Source: Parasponia andersonii
Taxonomy: Eukaryota > Streptophyta > Magnoliopsida > Rosales > Cannabaceae
Direction: 5' to 3'
DNA length: 64,000 nt
Assembly: GCA_002914805.1 (NCBI GenBank)
Contig: JXTB01000237.1
Location: 456,064 to 520,063 of the forward strand
Shown here: one piece after another, positions 25,053 to 37,900 of the stretch
Layout: every line of letters begins with the position of its first letter
Numbering within the stretch: position 1 is the first letter of the stretch
The notes under the pieces: generated by a model
The model's database searches: none
Told to the model about the DNA's origin: nothing
The model's input: the letters and a program-made list of their open reading frames with translations, nothing else
Program-made: the position numbers and the translations under genes

Positions 25053-28000
25053 TTATGAAGATGTTAATAACCGCTTGATGCCAGTTTTTTGCTCTGAAGT
25101 AAGCCTAGAAGGGAATTTGATGTTGAACTTGATCCTCAAGTTCCCTTTTCTGGTTGGTTCCTTGGGGATAGGCATCCCCTCCCCTTTAACCACTTCTTCA
25201 TAGGTGGGACTGATAATAGAGTTGATGGGGATTGTCAGATTTCGTCCGTCCAGGGTTGTCAACTGCACTGTGTAACCTGTAAGAGCTTCCACAAGAGGTA
25301 TTTTCTGAGTTAAAACAAGGTCATTGCCATCCCTCTTGAAGACACCATGAGGCTTTTCATCAATGATAAAGACAAGATCTGCTGGTATAACACCTCGCTG
25401 TTCATTTCCCTTCTCAGGAAAAGTTATTTTGGTCCCTTTCTTCCAACCTGGCTTGATCTCGATAGTCAAAATTTCCTCCACTGTGTTTGGTCTTCTGCAG
25501 AAATTATAACAAAATTAGCAAAACTCATGAGAAGTTTAAGTCATGTATCCTGAGTACTATTGACATCCATCAATCACCTATTTCACTTTCAAATATAACT
25601 TGCATTTTATTGCACAGATCTGGATCAGGAAATGATAAGATCAAATATATAATGCTTGACCGGTATTCAAAAGGGTAAAGCACTAATTAACTGCAACAAT
25701 TCCACGAGAGGACAACTTATGGGTACAAACTGTCATTGCCTAGTACTATTAGTGGTCACCATGTGGAAATAGATGGAGCTGCAATGCCGGAATTCAGAGA
25801 ACGTGATTACAGCTTCAGATTCTTTGCCAAGTTTGGAAAACAAACACTATAGTATCACCCAACTATTTTTCTTCCTAGTAGTTGAGCGTTAATCCCATCC
25901 CAAAACAAAACCCAAGAATAATTCTCAAGGGAAAGCTTCTAATAGTTTTTCGAAAGAAAATCCTTATTGAACCTATAGCAATGTTCTGTGGTTTATCAGC
26001 ATCTTCAAGAAAGAAAAGAAAAAGGAGAAAGGATAGTTTTTCAATGGCAATCCCCTAGACCTAGTTGACCAGAATCTCATTAGAAAACTATCCAAAGCCA
26101 ATCTAACGTAAAGATGCATAAGATACAACTGAGGAAAATCTAAGAATTTAAGACAACCAGGCATACATGACTCAAATACAATGCAGGTCCCAATACTCAT
26201 AAATTTGTACATTAAGACTCAAGAACAACTTCAGAACAAACGATTAAGCACCATACATATGTGTGCAGTGTGTTTATCACGTGAAAGTAGCTTGATGCAA
26301 ACAAACTTGAGTTATCCAGGAGTGTTTATCACGAAATGGTTCTCAGGGAAAGTTTTAGGTAACAAAAGTTTTATCCCAAAAAGCTTTCATTTACACGGAA
26401 AATAAAGGAAAGTGATTTAAAATATCTCGACGACCATCAATGTGAAAAACAAACCAGGATGTAAGTTTTAGGGGAGTATACACCGTACAGAAACAGTCAA
26501 TCATGACAATCAAATGTGTAAAGTCAAAGTTTTTTTCCTCTAGAAATGGAGAAATTTAAGACATTAAAGGCTCACAATACTAATTTTCATGACTGAGCAT
26601 GTGATAGAGAGAGAGAGAGAGAAATTATATCACAGAGCAAGCAGAAATCATATCGAGACAAATTGTCTTTAGATCTTACAGCAGTTGGCATGTCATAACT
26701 CTTAAGTCATCAAGGATGTTACCAAGGAAATACTGGAAAAAACAATGCATGTCGAATATGTTTCGGATAAGAAAGAAGACAGAGTTCATAAGCATCTCAC
26801 AACACCAAAGAACCACATATAAAAAAAGAGTTTAGCATAACTAGGAATAAGATTTTGACAATTGTAAATCCGAAGGTAAACCACTGTCTTAATATCATTG
26901 TCAACAAGGGCTTGAACTTTCATACATACACATTTACATAGGAAAGTAAAATTTTTTTGTACAGCTTTACGGGCCAATTTATGACGCAGCATATAGGGTA
27001 AAAAGCACTGTATTACAAGGAGTGCGGCTGTAAATACCATGTAGAGATGCTTAACTAAAACACGCTACCAAAGGAGAGAAATAAAGAGATAATGTTCTAG
27101 TATTTAAGGTAGCACTTAGTAAGGATGACGTAAGCAAACTAAGAATCTAAGATGATTCAATTATTTTTATTAAAATCCAACTAGTTTCTTTCTGGATTCT
27201 TCCATGAATGTGGAATCATTTATAACAAGCCATGAACACATACACAGAGAAAAGCAACTAAAGCAACTAATTCTCACGGATAGGGATAGTACAAGTCTTC
27301 TAAAACCATACACCAATACTGAATGAATTAATAATATAGAGAGAGAAAATGGACTAGTTGTGGCAATGATATCATTCAAAAGAAAACATTCAATACCATA
27401 CAGAAATTATAAATTCGAAACACATATGTATATAGAAGTTTTTATATTAATCATTAATACAATAATACTATATGGATTTCGAGTTAGCAACTTCTTTTTT
27501 TCCCCTCTTTCGTATCTTCTTCTCCATTTAAGATTGGAAAATAGGAAAATAGAAGAGTTGAATCAATAAAAAACCCAAAGGAGGTTCATTAAAGGCCGTG
27601 TGTGAGTGTAACCGCGCGTGTAACACATATCATTCCCAAAAAAAAAACACATTCAATACCGTACAGAAATTATAAATTCGAAACACATCCGTATATAGGT
27701 AGAAGTTTTTATATTACTCATTAATATTTACTATATGGATTTCGATTTAGCAACTCCTTTTTTTTCACCTCTTTCCTTTCTTCTTTTCCACTTAAGATTG
27801 GAAAATAGGAAAACAGAAGAGTTGAATAAATAAAAAACCCAAAGGAGGTTCGTTAAAGAAGCCTGTGCTAGTGTAACGGTTACTTTCGAATGTACCCGTT
27901 GTGTTTAAATACAACAGTGCAATTAATTCATAATAGCTAATAGACTTAAGGCTGATCATATCCAAATCTGAAACCTAAGGTTATCTATCACACACTCAAG

Positions 28001-28843
28001 GCTAAAATTGAATGAACAACCATGTAAAATGCCGCCAAAAAACCAAATCATTAGTCATAACAAGCTAAAAAAATAAAGAGTACCAAACAGAAAACATCAA
28101 CTCAATGGAATGAGTGCACTTACCCACTGGAATCGGTGACATCCCTAGAAATCTTCATCTTCTTGGTGGTGCCCTTGTACAAATCCTCCAAAGTACAGGG
28201 CAATGCCCGCTCTATAGCCGGAGCCTTCCGCGGCGGCACATTCACAGAAGCCTCCCCACCTCCGCCCCTAAACGAAGCGAATATATCTTCGCCAAACATA
28301 CTCCTTTGGAACGCAGACCCACCGGCCCTAGACCCACCCATGTCCCCCATTCCTCCAAAACTCGAAAACCCAAAAAACTCCGAGAATATATCGTCCGGAC
28401 TCCGCGTATTGAACCGGAACATCGTCGGACCACCCTCGGGTCCGCTCGAAAACCCGCCAGCCCCCGGCGGCGGCACCTGCCCCTTCAAACCCTCCTCCCC
28501 GTACTGATCGTACACTGCTCGCTTCTGGGGATCACTTAGCACCTTCACCCAGACCAACCACCCCCCCCCCGGGGCAAAAAATAAATAAATAAACAAATAA
28601 ATAAAAATTCTCAATTACGCACAAAAATTCAAAATAAATCTCATACTTGAATAGAGAAAAAGCTCGAATTTTCCTTACATCGTAAGCTTCAGAGATTTGC
28701 TTGAATTTGGCTTCGGCTTCTTTCTTGTTGGAAGGGTTTTTATCAGGATGCCACTTCATGGCGAGCTTTCTGTAAGCTTTCTTCAAGTCATCATCTTTGG
28801 CGCTCCTATCCACCTGAAGAATCTTGTAATAATCGATGCCCAT
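25053..28843 (-). CDS. DnaJ (HSP40) type II co-chaperone, DNAJB1/Sis1-like
   Basis: Three exons on the minus strand: 28843-28679, 28542-28124 and 25494-25053, giving 341 residues. It stimulates HSP70 ATPase and delivers clients, probably in cytosol and nucleus, since no targeting peptide is seen. The J domain (1-70) has the HPD motif at 32-34. A Gly/Phe-rich region follows (about 75-150), and then two beta-barrel substrate-binding domains with [21 protein letters not shown] and [18 protein letters not shown]. There is no CxxCxGxG zinc finger, so it is type II. The C-terminus ([14 protein letters not shown]) matches the dimerisation end of Arabidopsis homologues such as At2g20560, At3g08910 and At5g01390. 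Intron 2 is 2.6 kb and contains a tandem duplication. The 3' splice site of intron 1 ends in GAAG behind a run of ten G, which is unusual. The gene appears intact. Confidence 0.92.
27388..27875. repeat. About 220-bp direct duplication in DnaJ intron 2
   Basis: A segment at about 27388-27608 recurs at about 27650-27875 in the same orientation with close to 90% identity by eye. Both copies begin in CATTCAATACC and run through AAAAAACCCAAAGGAGGTTC to GTGTA. They are non-coding. Confidence 0.8.
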
Positions 28844-31652
28844 GGCTCCCTCTCTCTCTCTTTCTCTCTCTCTCTTCTTCGAAGCTATGCTTCAATGGCG
28901 TCTCTACTCTTTCTTTAGGTGAGTTTTGGGGTAACCTGTGATTCTTTCTTTCTTTCTGGCCGGAGAGTTTTGATTTTGAGTTTGTGAAGTGGTGGTCACC
29001 ATCTCGTGTGATTTAAAGTGATGACTCATCATCTATAACGAGAAAGAAAGGGGCCACCGGGCCAGGGCTTTTCTCATAAATGGGCTTTAATTGGCCCGGT
29101 TCCATGGATCGCGTCATGGCTCAATAAACTTATTGGGATTTAATTTTGTAACCGTTGAAATTTGATTTCTTTTTTCTTTTTTTTTTCGAAATTGTTTGAA
29201 TTTTTTTTAATCTACACGAACAATTAAAATACTTCACTAAAATCCTGTTATATAAAGTCTAGAAAAATAGTTCTCTCAAAAAAAAAGATAGATACATAGG
29301 AAAACAAGTGCCTCCAGAAAATAAGTAAAATAAAATTAAATTATTAGTTTAGAAAAAGAACTGTCTTAAAATATTCAGTGGCATTTATACGAATCTTTAG
29401 TTATATTGTACTATGTAAATTGTAAGTTCAGTGGGATGTGCCAATTATTTGGAGTATAGTGAGAACAAAAGATGTGTTAGTGAAAAGTGTGATAATTGTG
29501 AATAATTCTTGAAAGTGGTGAGGCAATTAGAAACTAGATTTTCTGGCAATACTCCAGAACCTACTAAACAATTTCAAGTATGCCTTTCTTTAAAATGCCT
29601 ATTCAAATGCCATTAATTTTTCTAATTTGTTTTAAACGAAAAAAAGAGTAAGGAAATATTTAACTTCCTGGTTCGATAATAAGAAATAAATATTTGTAAT
29701 AAAATTTCACATATCAAGAAACGAGATACGAGAACGATGAAAAAACTTTTATCCAAATATTTTTCTTAGAAGATTAGGATGTATCCTTTTTTATATTTTA
29801 TTTTAATTGTTTCTTTTTTTCCATCATTTTTCGATCATCCACAAGGGCGGAAGGAGAAGGGGGGCCATTGGATTTTTGGAAAAAAAAATATTTGTATTTA
29901 AAAAAAATATGCTCCTACTAAAAAATTATACGTCTTTAATGTGACAAATATTTTTGACCTAAACATCAAACCTTGATAATCTTATATTACATTGGGTCAA
30001 AACTATCTTGACTCTTTTTCTTTCTTTGGAAATTTATCTTGACTCTTTTTGGTCCTTAGTAAGGACTATATTTGTGAGTTTAACTTACAAAATATGATTC
30101 AAAAAAAAAAAAAAAAAAAACTTAAGGGTCAGTAAAAAATAAAAAAGAGATTATTCATGACTTGTAGAGGACGCTCAAACTCAAAGTTGCAAATTCAAAA
30201 TAACTCATTGCTTAGTTGCTAAAAAAATATATATATCATTCATGACTTCTGAAGATTTTCAAACTCAAAGTTACAAACTCAAAATAATTCGTTGCTTGGT
30301 AGCTTTGAAGAGTTGCAAATCAACAAGTTACAATAGCAAGACTCGAGGGGAGGAGTTAATACCAAAAGTTCAATTCTTCTCACTATTTTTTTTCTTCGTT
30401 CAATTTATTTAGTCGAGTTATAATTTGATAGAATTATAGACTTAAGTATTATAAATAATGAAATAAAAGTAAATAATTTTTTTTTTTGAATTGCTTATTT
30501 GAATAGTTGTTTTTTTAATTTTTGGGAAAGGAATATTGAAAGAAATTTAAAAAAAAAAAAATATTCTTCAAATCTACTGATAAGATTAATAAAGAAGTTA
30601 TTATAGAACATTTTCAATCAATGAAATTTCATAGGCAACAATTTTAATGCTTGGAATTTGGAAAGTACAATACTTTTGATACATAAAATAATTTTAGTAT
30701 TATTTTCTCAGAATTGTTTTTGTAGTCTTAATTAAATTATGTCTCCACTGGAGGAAGTGTATGGCTCCGTAATCATACGCTATATACATTTATTATGACA
30801 AACACTTTTCTTCTTCTTTTTTTTTCTTTTTTTCCCAATAGATAGATATTTTTTTAGGACAAAGATGGATATTTCATAATACATTCGACTCGTATGATGA
30901 AACAACCAAGCCTTCCAAATACGGTGAAAATACACTCAAATGCACTACTAGTCAGCATTATAAATACAAGATTTATCTTTACAAAAGTAAAAATGAGTAG
31001 TCTTCTCCTTTTCAAAAAAAAAATGTAGTAATCTTCTACAGAACGCCTGATAACTTTAAGCCACGTCATCAATTGGCTTCGAATCCACGTAAGTACGGCG
31101 CAGCAGATAATTCCCTCCAAGGCCGTAAAAAATTTATTCAAAATATTCCTCTCCTTGTCCAAAGAGAAAAGAATAATCAAGAAAAAAAAAATGTTTATAT
31201 GTGCAATATGTTTGCCCCAAATAATATTGATTGTCTCAATAGCCCCTTAATTATTAAAAATTACTCCCTTAAATTACTAAAATCATCATTCTATCAATTA
31301 AAATTTAAACATATATGAAAAATGACAATTTTCATAATTTAGAGTGTTTATTGAAAATCCAAGCAAGTAATCAGGATAATATCTGTGAAATAGCAAGTGA
31401 CACATTTCATTTGGTTGCCGAACAGACTGACAAAGTGACAATTTTATTGATTAGAGGCTTAGAAGGTAAAGTTGAAATTTTTGATAATTCTGGGGTTATA
31501 TTTAGAAACACGAGATAATTTGGGGCGAAAATAAACACAACCCAAAATAATTAAAATAACTACAAAAAAAAAGAGTCTGCGCTCTCTTGTTCTCTCTGTC
31601 AAAGCTTTGGAGTCAGTCTGGTGCATCGTAGTGAGTGAGCGCGTGCGGATCA
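28844..31652. other. Divergent promoter region between DnaJ and the HAD phosphatase
   Basis: The two genes are transcribed away from each other, so both promoters lie in this 2.8-kb spacer. A (CT)n-type pyrimidine tract just before the DnaJ ATG (about 28850-28880) is probably in its 5' leader. An imperfect tandem repeat of about 70 bp lies near 30155-30303. Minus-strand open frames near 30854-31180 have no protein character. No gene or clear element was seen. Confidence 0.65.
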
Positions 31653-32000
31653 ATGGCGGAGATCGATCCGGCGGCGGCTGAAGTATACGCGTCGAGGTCT
31701 GTGCAGCTATGGCGGGCGCTGATGAACTGGCTGGAGTTCTTCTTCAACATTCTTCTTCAGATCCTGAGAGGCACACCCTGTGTTCCTCAGCTCCTCTCCT
31801 CCATGGGTCTTGCCCATCATCGTCTTCTCTCTCCTTCCCCTTCTTCTTCTCCTTCCTTCAAACCCTTGCCCCTCGTCGAACTCCCTCTCCGACTCGAAGA
31901 TGGCATCGCCGCCGACGATCCTTGCCCCGACTCCGATCCTCTCGATCAGCTCACTGTATGTCCCTCTTTATTATTTTCCCCGTTTGAATTTGTTTGTATG

Positions 32001-32031
<31 letters not shown>

Positions 32032-33633
32032 GTGTATATATATATATTAAATGTGCAATTTGATCCGCATTATGCTTTTCATTTCGAAGCATAGACATTT
32101 GGATTTTGAATACTGCAAAAATATAGTTCAAATATATTAAAGTGTGTGCTTAAGGAGTATTGAGCTTAATATATTTAGCTTTCTGCAATTCCATTTGTTC
32201 AATTGGATTATCAGTGTGATTGATTAATGGGTCAACTTGGTAATATGTTGTAGGTGGTTCTTGACTTGGATGAGACCTTAGTATGTGCATATGAAACTTC
32301 TAGCTTGCCGTCCATGATTCGAACTCAAGCAAATGAAGCTGGGTTGAAGTGGTTTGAGTTGGAATGTGCGTCTTCAGATAAGGTCTGGTTCTAATCTTCC
32401 TCTTTACCCTTTTTTATGTTCGGTCTGTTATCTATTACAATATGGTTAATGGGGTATCTCTGGTTTGAAGGAATGTGATGGAAAACCAAAGATTAGTTAT
32501 GTGACTGTGTTTGAACGCCCTGGTTTACAAGAATTCTTGAAACAGATTGGTGAATTTGCAGTCGTTATACTATTTACTGCTGGTCTTGAAGGTTTGATGT
32601 TGTTCTACTAGTTTCAACTATGCTTAATTTTTAAAAAGTACTTCGGTTTCCGCTTATTTTCTCATAATTCTTTTCAGGGTATGCTAGACCACTTGTTGAT
32701 AGGATTGATGTTGATAACCGAATTAGCCTTCGCCTTTATCGTCCTTCTACAGTTAGCACGTAAGTTTTGCTCCGGAAAAACAACTATGCTTGAAGTAGAT
32801 AAAAATGTATATTCATGCGTACGTGCATACGTGTGTGTGTCTACATTATATTGCTATCAGTTCTAGGAAAAATCTGGCTGACTGTCCACGTTTTGATGCT
32901 GATACTTGCTCCCCCTTTGCTTTCTTCTGTTAACTTTCTTTTGGAGCTTTTTGTCTCTAGAAGTATCCATATTTTCCTGATTAAAGTAGCATAAGTATAT
33001 GTTCGACTCGTAGGAATTGCGTTTGGGTTTTGATTCAGCTACTTTCTAGTTGACTTTTACTAGATCTCTAGAATCGTATCAATTATGTGAGCAACAAGAC
33101 GCTGCTGAGATGTATAAAGCTCTATTTTTCTCTCAATTTCCTAGTCCAGCTTTATTCTTATAATCTTATATCAATAGTCTGTACAATATACGTATCTATC
33201 ATTTTGTAACACAAAATTAGCAGTTGAGATTGACAAATTCGAGAAATGGTCACAGGGAATTTCGAGAACACGTGAAGGACCTATCTCGTATATCAAAAGA
33301 TCTCTCTCGAGTTGTCATCGTCGACAACAACCCATTTAGTTTTTTGCTGCAACCCTTGAATGGTATACCATGCGTTCCATTCACTGCTGGACAGCCATAT
33401 GATGATCAGGTAATGTATTTACTTTATTTCAAATTGTATAATCAGGTACTACATTTACTTATATCCTGATTTTCAATTTCATCTGCTTCTGGATTTCATA
33501 GCTTCTGGAGGTCTTGCTTCCACTCCTCAAGCACCTCTCGCAGCAAAAAGATGTTAGGCCTGTGCTTCATGAGAGATTCCACATGCCAGAATGGTTTCAA
33601 ATGCATGGACTTCCGGCATCTGATTTCAAATGA
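31653..33633 (+). CDS. HAD-superfamily phosphatase of the FCP/SCP (CTD small phosphatase) type
   Basis: Six exons: 31653-31955, 32254-32382, 32471-32591, 32678-32759, 33256-33409 and 33502-33633, giving 306 residues. The FCP1/SCP family dephosphorylates serine in the RNA polymerase II CTD and other proteins using an aspartyl-phosphate intermediate. The catalytic DLDET (DxDxT) lies just after the exon 1/2 junction in VVLDLDETLVCAYE. HAD motif II is in VVILFTAGLEGYARP, and the late motif with metal-binding acids is VVIVDNNPFSF. The end has GQPYDDQLLEVLLPLLKHL, shared with SCP-type proteins. The first 100 residues are family-variable, with a hydrophobic WLEFFFNILLQIL stretch that could sit on a membrane and a Ser/Pro-rich linker. 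It resembles Arabidopsis At1g29770-type proteins from memory. The real substrate cannot be read from the sequence. Confidence 0.87.
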
Positions 33634-34943
33634 TGTTTGTCAATCAAGTTCAATTCATTGTTGATCAATTCGCAAGCGGGGAAGTTGTGGGTTCTTTGCA
33701 TTCTTTCATTAATTTTGCTATATGAAGTACTTCACCGCCAGATGCTGGATGCCTTCCGTTGTACAATAATAATGTGCGCGGGAAGAATTCATGGAATTCT
33801 GGATTCTTTGAGATTACCCTGGAGAGAAACAGCTTCCAAGGGAGACGACTAAAGAAACTAAATCTATCATGCATGAGTTTTTAACTCTAATTTTTTTTGT
33901 AGTTAAGTATTGTATTCTCCGAACTGTAAAATAATGTTGGAAGGGTTTGGAAATCTTCTAATATCAATATTCTTTCACTGTGCTCTGAAAATGGGAATTC
34001 CCCGCTCGTTTAGGTTATTCGCAATTCGCAATTCATCAGATTTGATCAACAATCCACCAGTTGAGTAGGTACTTAACAGTGTCGTCACGGCAAGATGATG
34101 CATTCAAGTAATTGTTGTTTTTTGTTTTTCGTTTTTTTTCTTTGTGGTCGGGGGGCGGGGTTGCTTAAATATATGGAGAAAATTAGTAACAAGTCAAAAA
34201 AATAAATGGGATTCCTCAACATCCTTTTGGAAGAGCACTTTAAGAGAACATACTTTTTGGCAAATAATATTTTGAAGTTGTGACTCGACCATGCTTAGCA
34301 ACGGTCGATCACCTCTCCACACGTCTTTTTATTTCATGGCATGCTACCGTAGAAATCCCTGGAAATTTACTGTAACTTTTATGTGCGCGATGCATAGCAT
34401 CTGGCAAAAGCAGTACTAAATTTAAGAGAACTATGAGAAAAAGAAAGACATACAAGTTTATCGAACTCATCTTTTGATGGCTCATGGCCATTGACTCACC
34501 TTTTACGTTTGACACCATTAAACTTCTGAACTATTCATTAGATGTCAGAAGCAATTTTTCTAGATGCGCATAAAATAGAAGATTAGACCCTGCTTACTAT
34601 CAAGCATCATGCAAATTACAAAGTTACAAGAATATTACTCTCTTACTATTTAATTTGGCTACTTAATCTGACTGTCAATTTGGCTAACTTATTGGCACAC
34701 TGAAATCTGCCTTATCTGTCAGCTTATAAGATACAGATATAGTACAACATAGCGGCCTTCTTTTCCAAAGATTGCATGGCATCCTTCATGCTTGACTATC
34801 TATCCACGTCAAAAGAATGAATAACATTAGTCAACAGTCAGGAGGTAAGCTGATCCAAATAAGTGGGGTGATAATTCAGCTGGATTCGCCATTTGCAAAA
34901 ACCAAATTTGTGTGTCAGGCTCTTCAAGAATTAAGTTGAAATT
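33634..34943. other. Convergent 3' spacer between the phosphatase and symplekin
   Basis: Both genes end toward this 1.3-kb stretch. It should contain both 3' UTRs and polyadenylation sites. A G-rich patch (GGTCGGGGGGCGGGG) lies near 34147. No other gene or repeat is recognised. Confidence 0.65.
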
Positions 34944-37900
34944 TTAAGAAGCACTGGACGATTCTTTCGATTTCTCTTTGACCACCTCCTTGTCTGTGGC
35001 GCTCGTTTCTCCAGCCTGTGTCTGACTCTGACTTGTTTGAGCCGGCGCTGAAGTCTGTGAATCTGAAGCAATGCCCAAAACTACCAATATAGACCTGATA
35101 AGAAAATAGAAAATAAAAATCTAAATCTAAATCTAGATCGTCTAAGATGACGATTTTATTGGTTACAAGTTTTCCCATACGGATCCATGGAAAGTTTTAG
35201 AGGCCAAAAGAGAAGGTGATTTCAATGAACCTTGGAAGTGAAGATCTAATATCAGGTTGGCTAGCATGTGCAACCAATGGGGCTTTCAAAGCCGGAGTTC
35301 GATTTAATGCATTTTCAAGTTGTGCTGGAGGTAGCTGCAAGACAAACATACTGTCAATATCTTTAAAGTCCAAGATATCATGTTTTTCCTTTTAAATGTG
35401 CTCATGTGCAATTATGTTTTTCCTTTGAGGAAGAATAGATGTTGATTTTAAAAATGCCTTTTTTCTGTTCAATATATTTTTCAACAACCTGATTGTAACC
35501 AAACTTCCCCCCCATTGTGGAGGTCGCGAATTCAAATTCCCGCTCCCTCAATTTCATCAAAAAAAAAATAAAAAAGAAAGTGCACACAGCTATAAAGAGG
35601 AATAAAATAAATAGTTTAAATAAGAGGAATAAAATAAATAGTTAAAAGTGAAGATGAGAAGACGGGTTCTCAGATATACCATAATTCTAATAACATAAAA
35701 TGCACAGTAGGCTATGTAGATATACCTGAAGCAACACACTGAATGACTGAGGTTTTGTCAAGAACGCACACTTCAAAAAGCCAACCCATAACTTGGGGTA
35801 TTTCCATATCTGCAAAAGCTTATTGAGTCCAAATAAAGAGAGCATATAAACTAAATCAATAGCAAGGAAACTACCTGACATAATAAAAAGTACCTGTTTG
35901 CTCACAAGTCGAGAGAGGATCTCCATAACAAAATCCACCTGTAACAAGCCTAAACTATAAGATCTTACTATATTCCAAAAAGAAAGAAATAAAATAAAAG
36001 TAGAAACCATCTAGGGCATCCAATGTCCCTTCTGTTAATCTGTTGTATATTGAGTTAGAAACTACTTGGGCTTTTAGTTGCCAAATTGAGCAGAACAAAT
36101 AATTATAACATGGTTGTCTACTGAATAAAGAATATATCCCTGAATTCCCTTTTTCATCAGTAAATGGACAACATAACTTGCTTCCCAAATTCTTACCAAT
36201 GCCGGAAAAGCACCTATGGCTTGTAACACCGTACGCATGAACAGGAAAGGAAGAGGAATCTGCTCAACCTGAAGGAAGGAGGTTGCTCATCCTTTATTTT
36301 AGCTTAAAAGTGTTTGTAACAAATGATAAAAGTTTCCATTAATACAAACCAATTGATTCAAAACTTTAGCAAGAACTTGTTGGGTGAATGTCTGCCGCTG
36401 CTCAAAACAAGCGTTGCAAGCATCTGTGACCTGCTACAGAGTATCATCAGTTATCACATGCATCGTAACAACTAGGTAAGGTCTTATAGGACAGATTTAA
36501 AGGACAGAAACAGAGGGATTGGAGTTTGGAGAAACAAGCCTTCTTCAGTGGAATTTTATCTCTATCGGGATCAATCCCATGGATAGCAATTAAGACTTCA
36601 GCAGGAGCAAGCAGTGGACCAGAATGTGGTGAACCCTGCGTAAGGATGTTTCAGTTTACATACAGAACTCAGTTACTACAAATTATGAATGACATAAAGT
36701 AGATAGTTGGAGACCAGTAATACAAGCAAAGCGAATACTTCTCTTTATTTGCTGTGTTATTTTATATTTAAGCAGAGGACCTCATCCTCAACAAAAGCTT
36801 ATCTTGGCTGGACATTTCCCCCAAAAATAGTCTAAAAGAAAATAAAATCTTGGAAATTGTAAGAGAAGGTAATATTCACACACAAACAAATCTAACTAGA
36901 ATATACTTTTAACTATAATATAATTTTAACTATACAAGATACAAACTTTAGATGCTTAAAATGTTAGAATATTGGCTAATTAATCACATTTATGGAGGCT
37001 AGCTCAGTTGGCCCAAGGTCTGATAGATGTGTGTGTGAGTTTGGGGGGTTCAGAGATTCAAAACTTGGTAGTGACGGATGTATAAGTTATTTTCCTTTAC
37101 ATTTGTAATAAGTAGTGGCTATCAGTTAAGCCCCACCTAAAAATAGAAAAAAATATCTCATTTATGGAGTTAATAGCCATTGTTACTGTATTGAGTTCTT
37201 TCCTAATTTGTGTGTGGGAGGTAGGATATTCTAGAGTTAATTTCAGATTTGTATAGCTGTCTTTGGCCCTGAATATCTGGTCATTTAATTCCTAAATTAG
37301 TAGCAGACGTGTATAGAGGCGTTGTACCTTTCATTGAAAATATACTGATAACTCTACTGCTATTTCTTTTTATTTCCGCAAATAAATAAAAGAAAAAAAA
37401 AGGTCCAGTAAATAAAAGAAAACCTGATAAAAGCAACTTGAAAGTTTGAAGTTGAACTTGAAACAAGGGTTAGTAGAGGGAAATGGGAGATAAATGTTTC
37501 AAAAATTCTTGTTGCACTATCATTTGATACTTGAAGTACAAAATAATAAGTCATCAATCACAAAATGCCATAGGTGATTGTAGGAAACCATTAATCTGCT
37601 TATAACAACATTAGAGTAATTTCTCCATCAGAAAATAACATGGATGACTCTGAAAAGGAAAATAGACAGTAGACCTTTTTTTTTCGTTTTTTTTTATTAA
37701 ATCTACTTGTATTGCACAACAAGAAAACAAAAAATTAACAGTGCCCCAATAACTAAGAATTATGTGCCAAAGTCAAAGCATCCATCCATCAGAAATCCTC
37801 TCCTCATGTGGTCCCAACAAATATAAACATATATAGATACCTGTATTATGCGAGCAAGTGCTGCTTGGAACTTATCTGGTGGAAGATTCACAACTTGGGA

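Noticed and set aside
28114-28539. Plus-strand frames of 120-140 codons opposite DnaJ exon 2
   Set aside because: Pro/Arg-rich shadows of the Gly-rich DnaJ coding exon.
35505-35573. Possible second SINE remnant (B-box-like AATTCAAATTCCCG followed by an A-run)
   Set aside because: No A-box at proper distance and no target duplication; too short to call.
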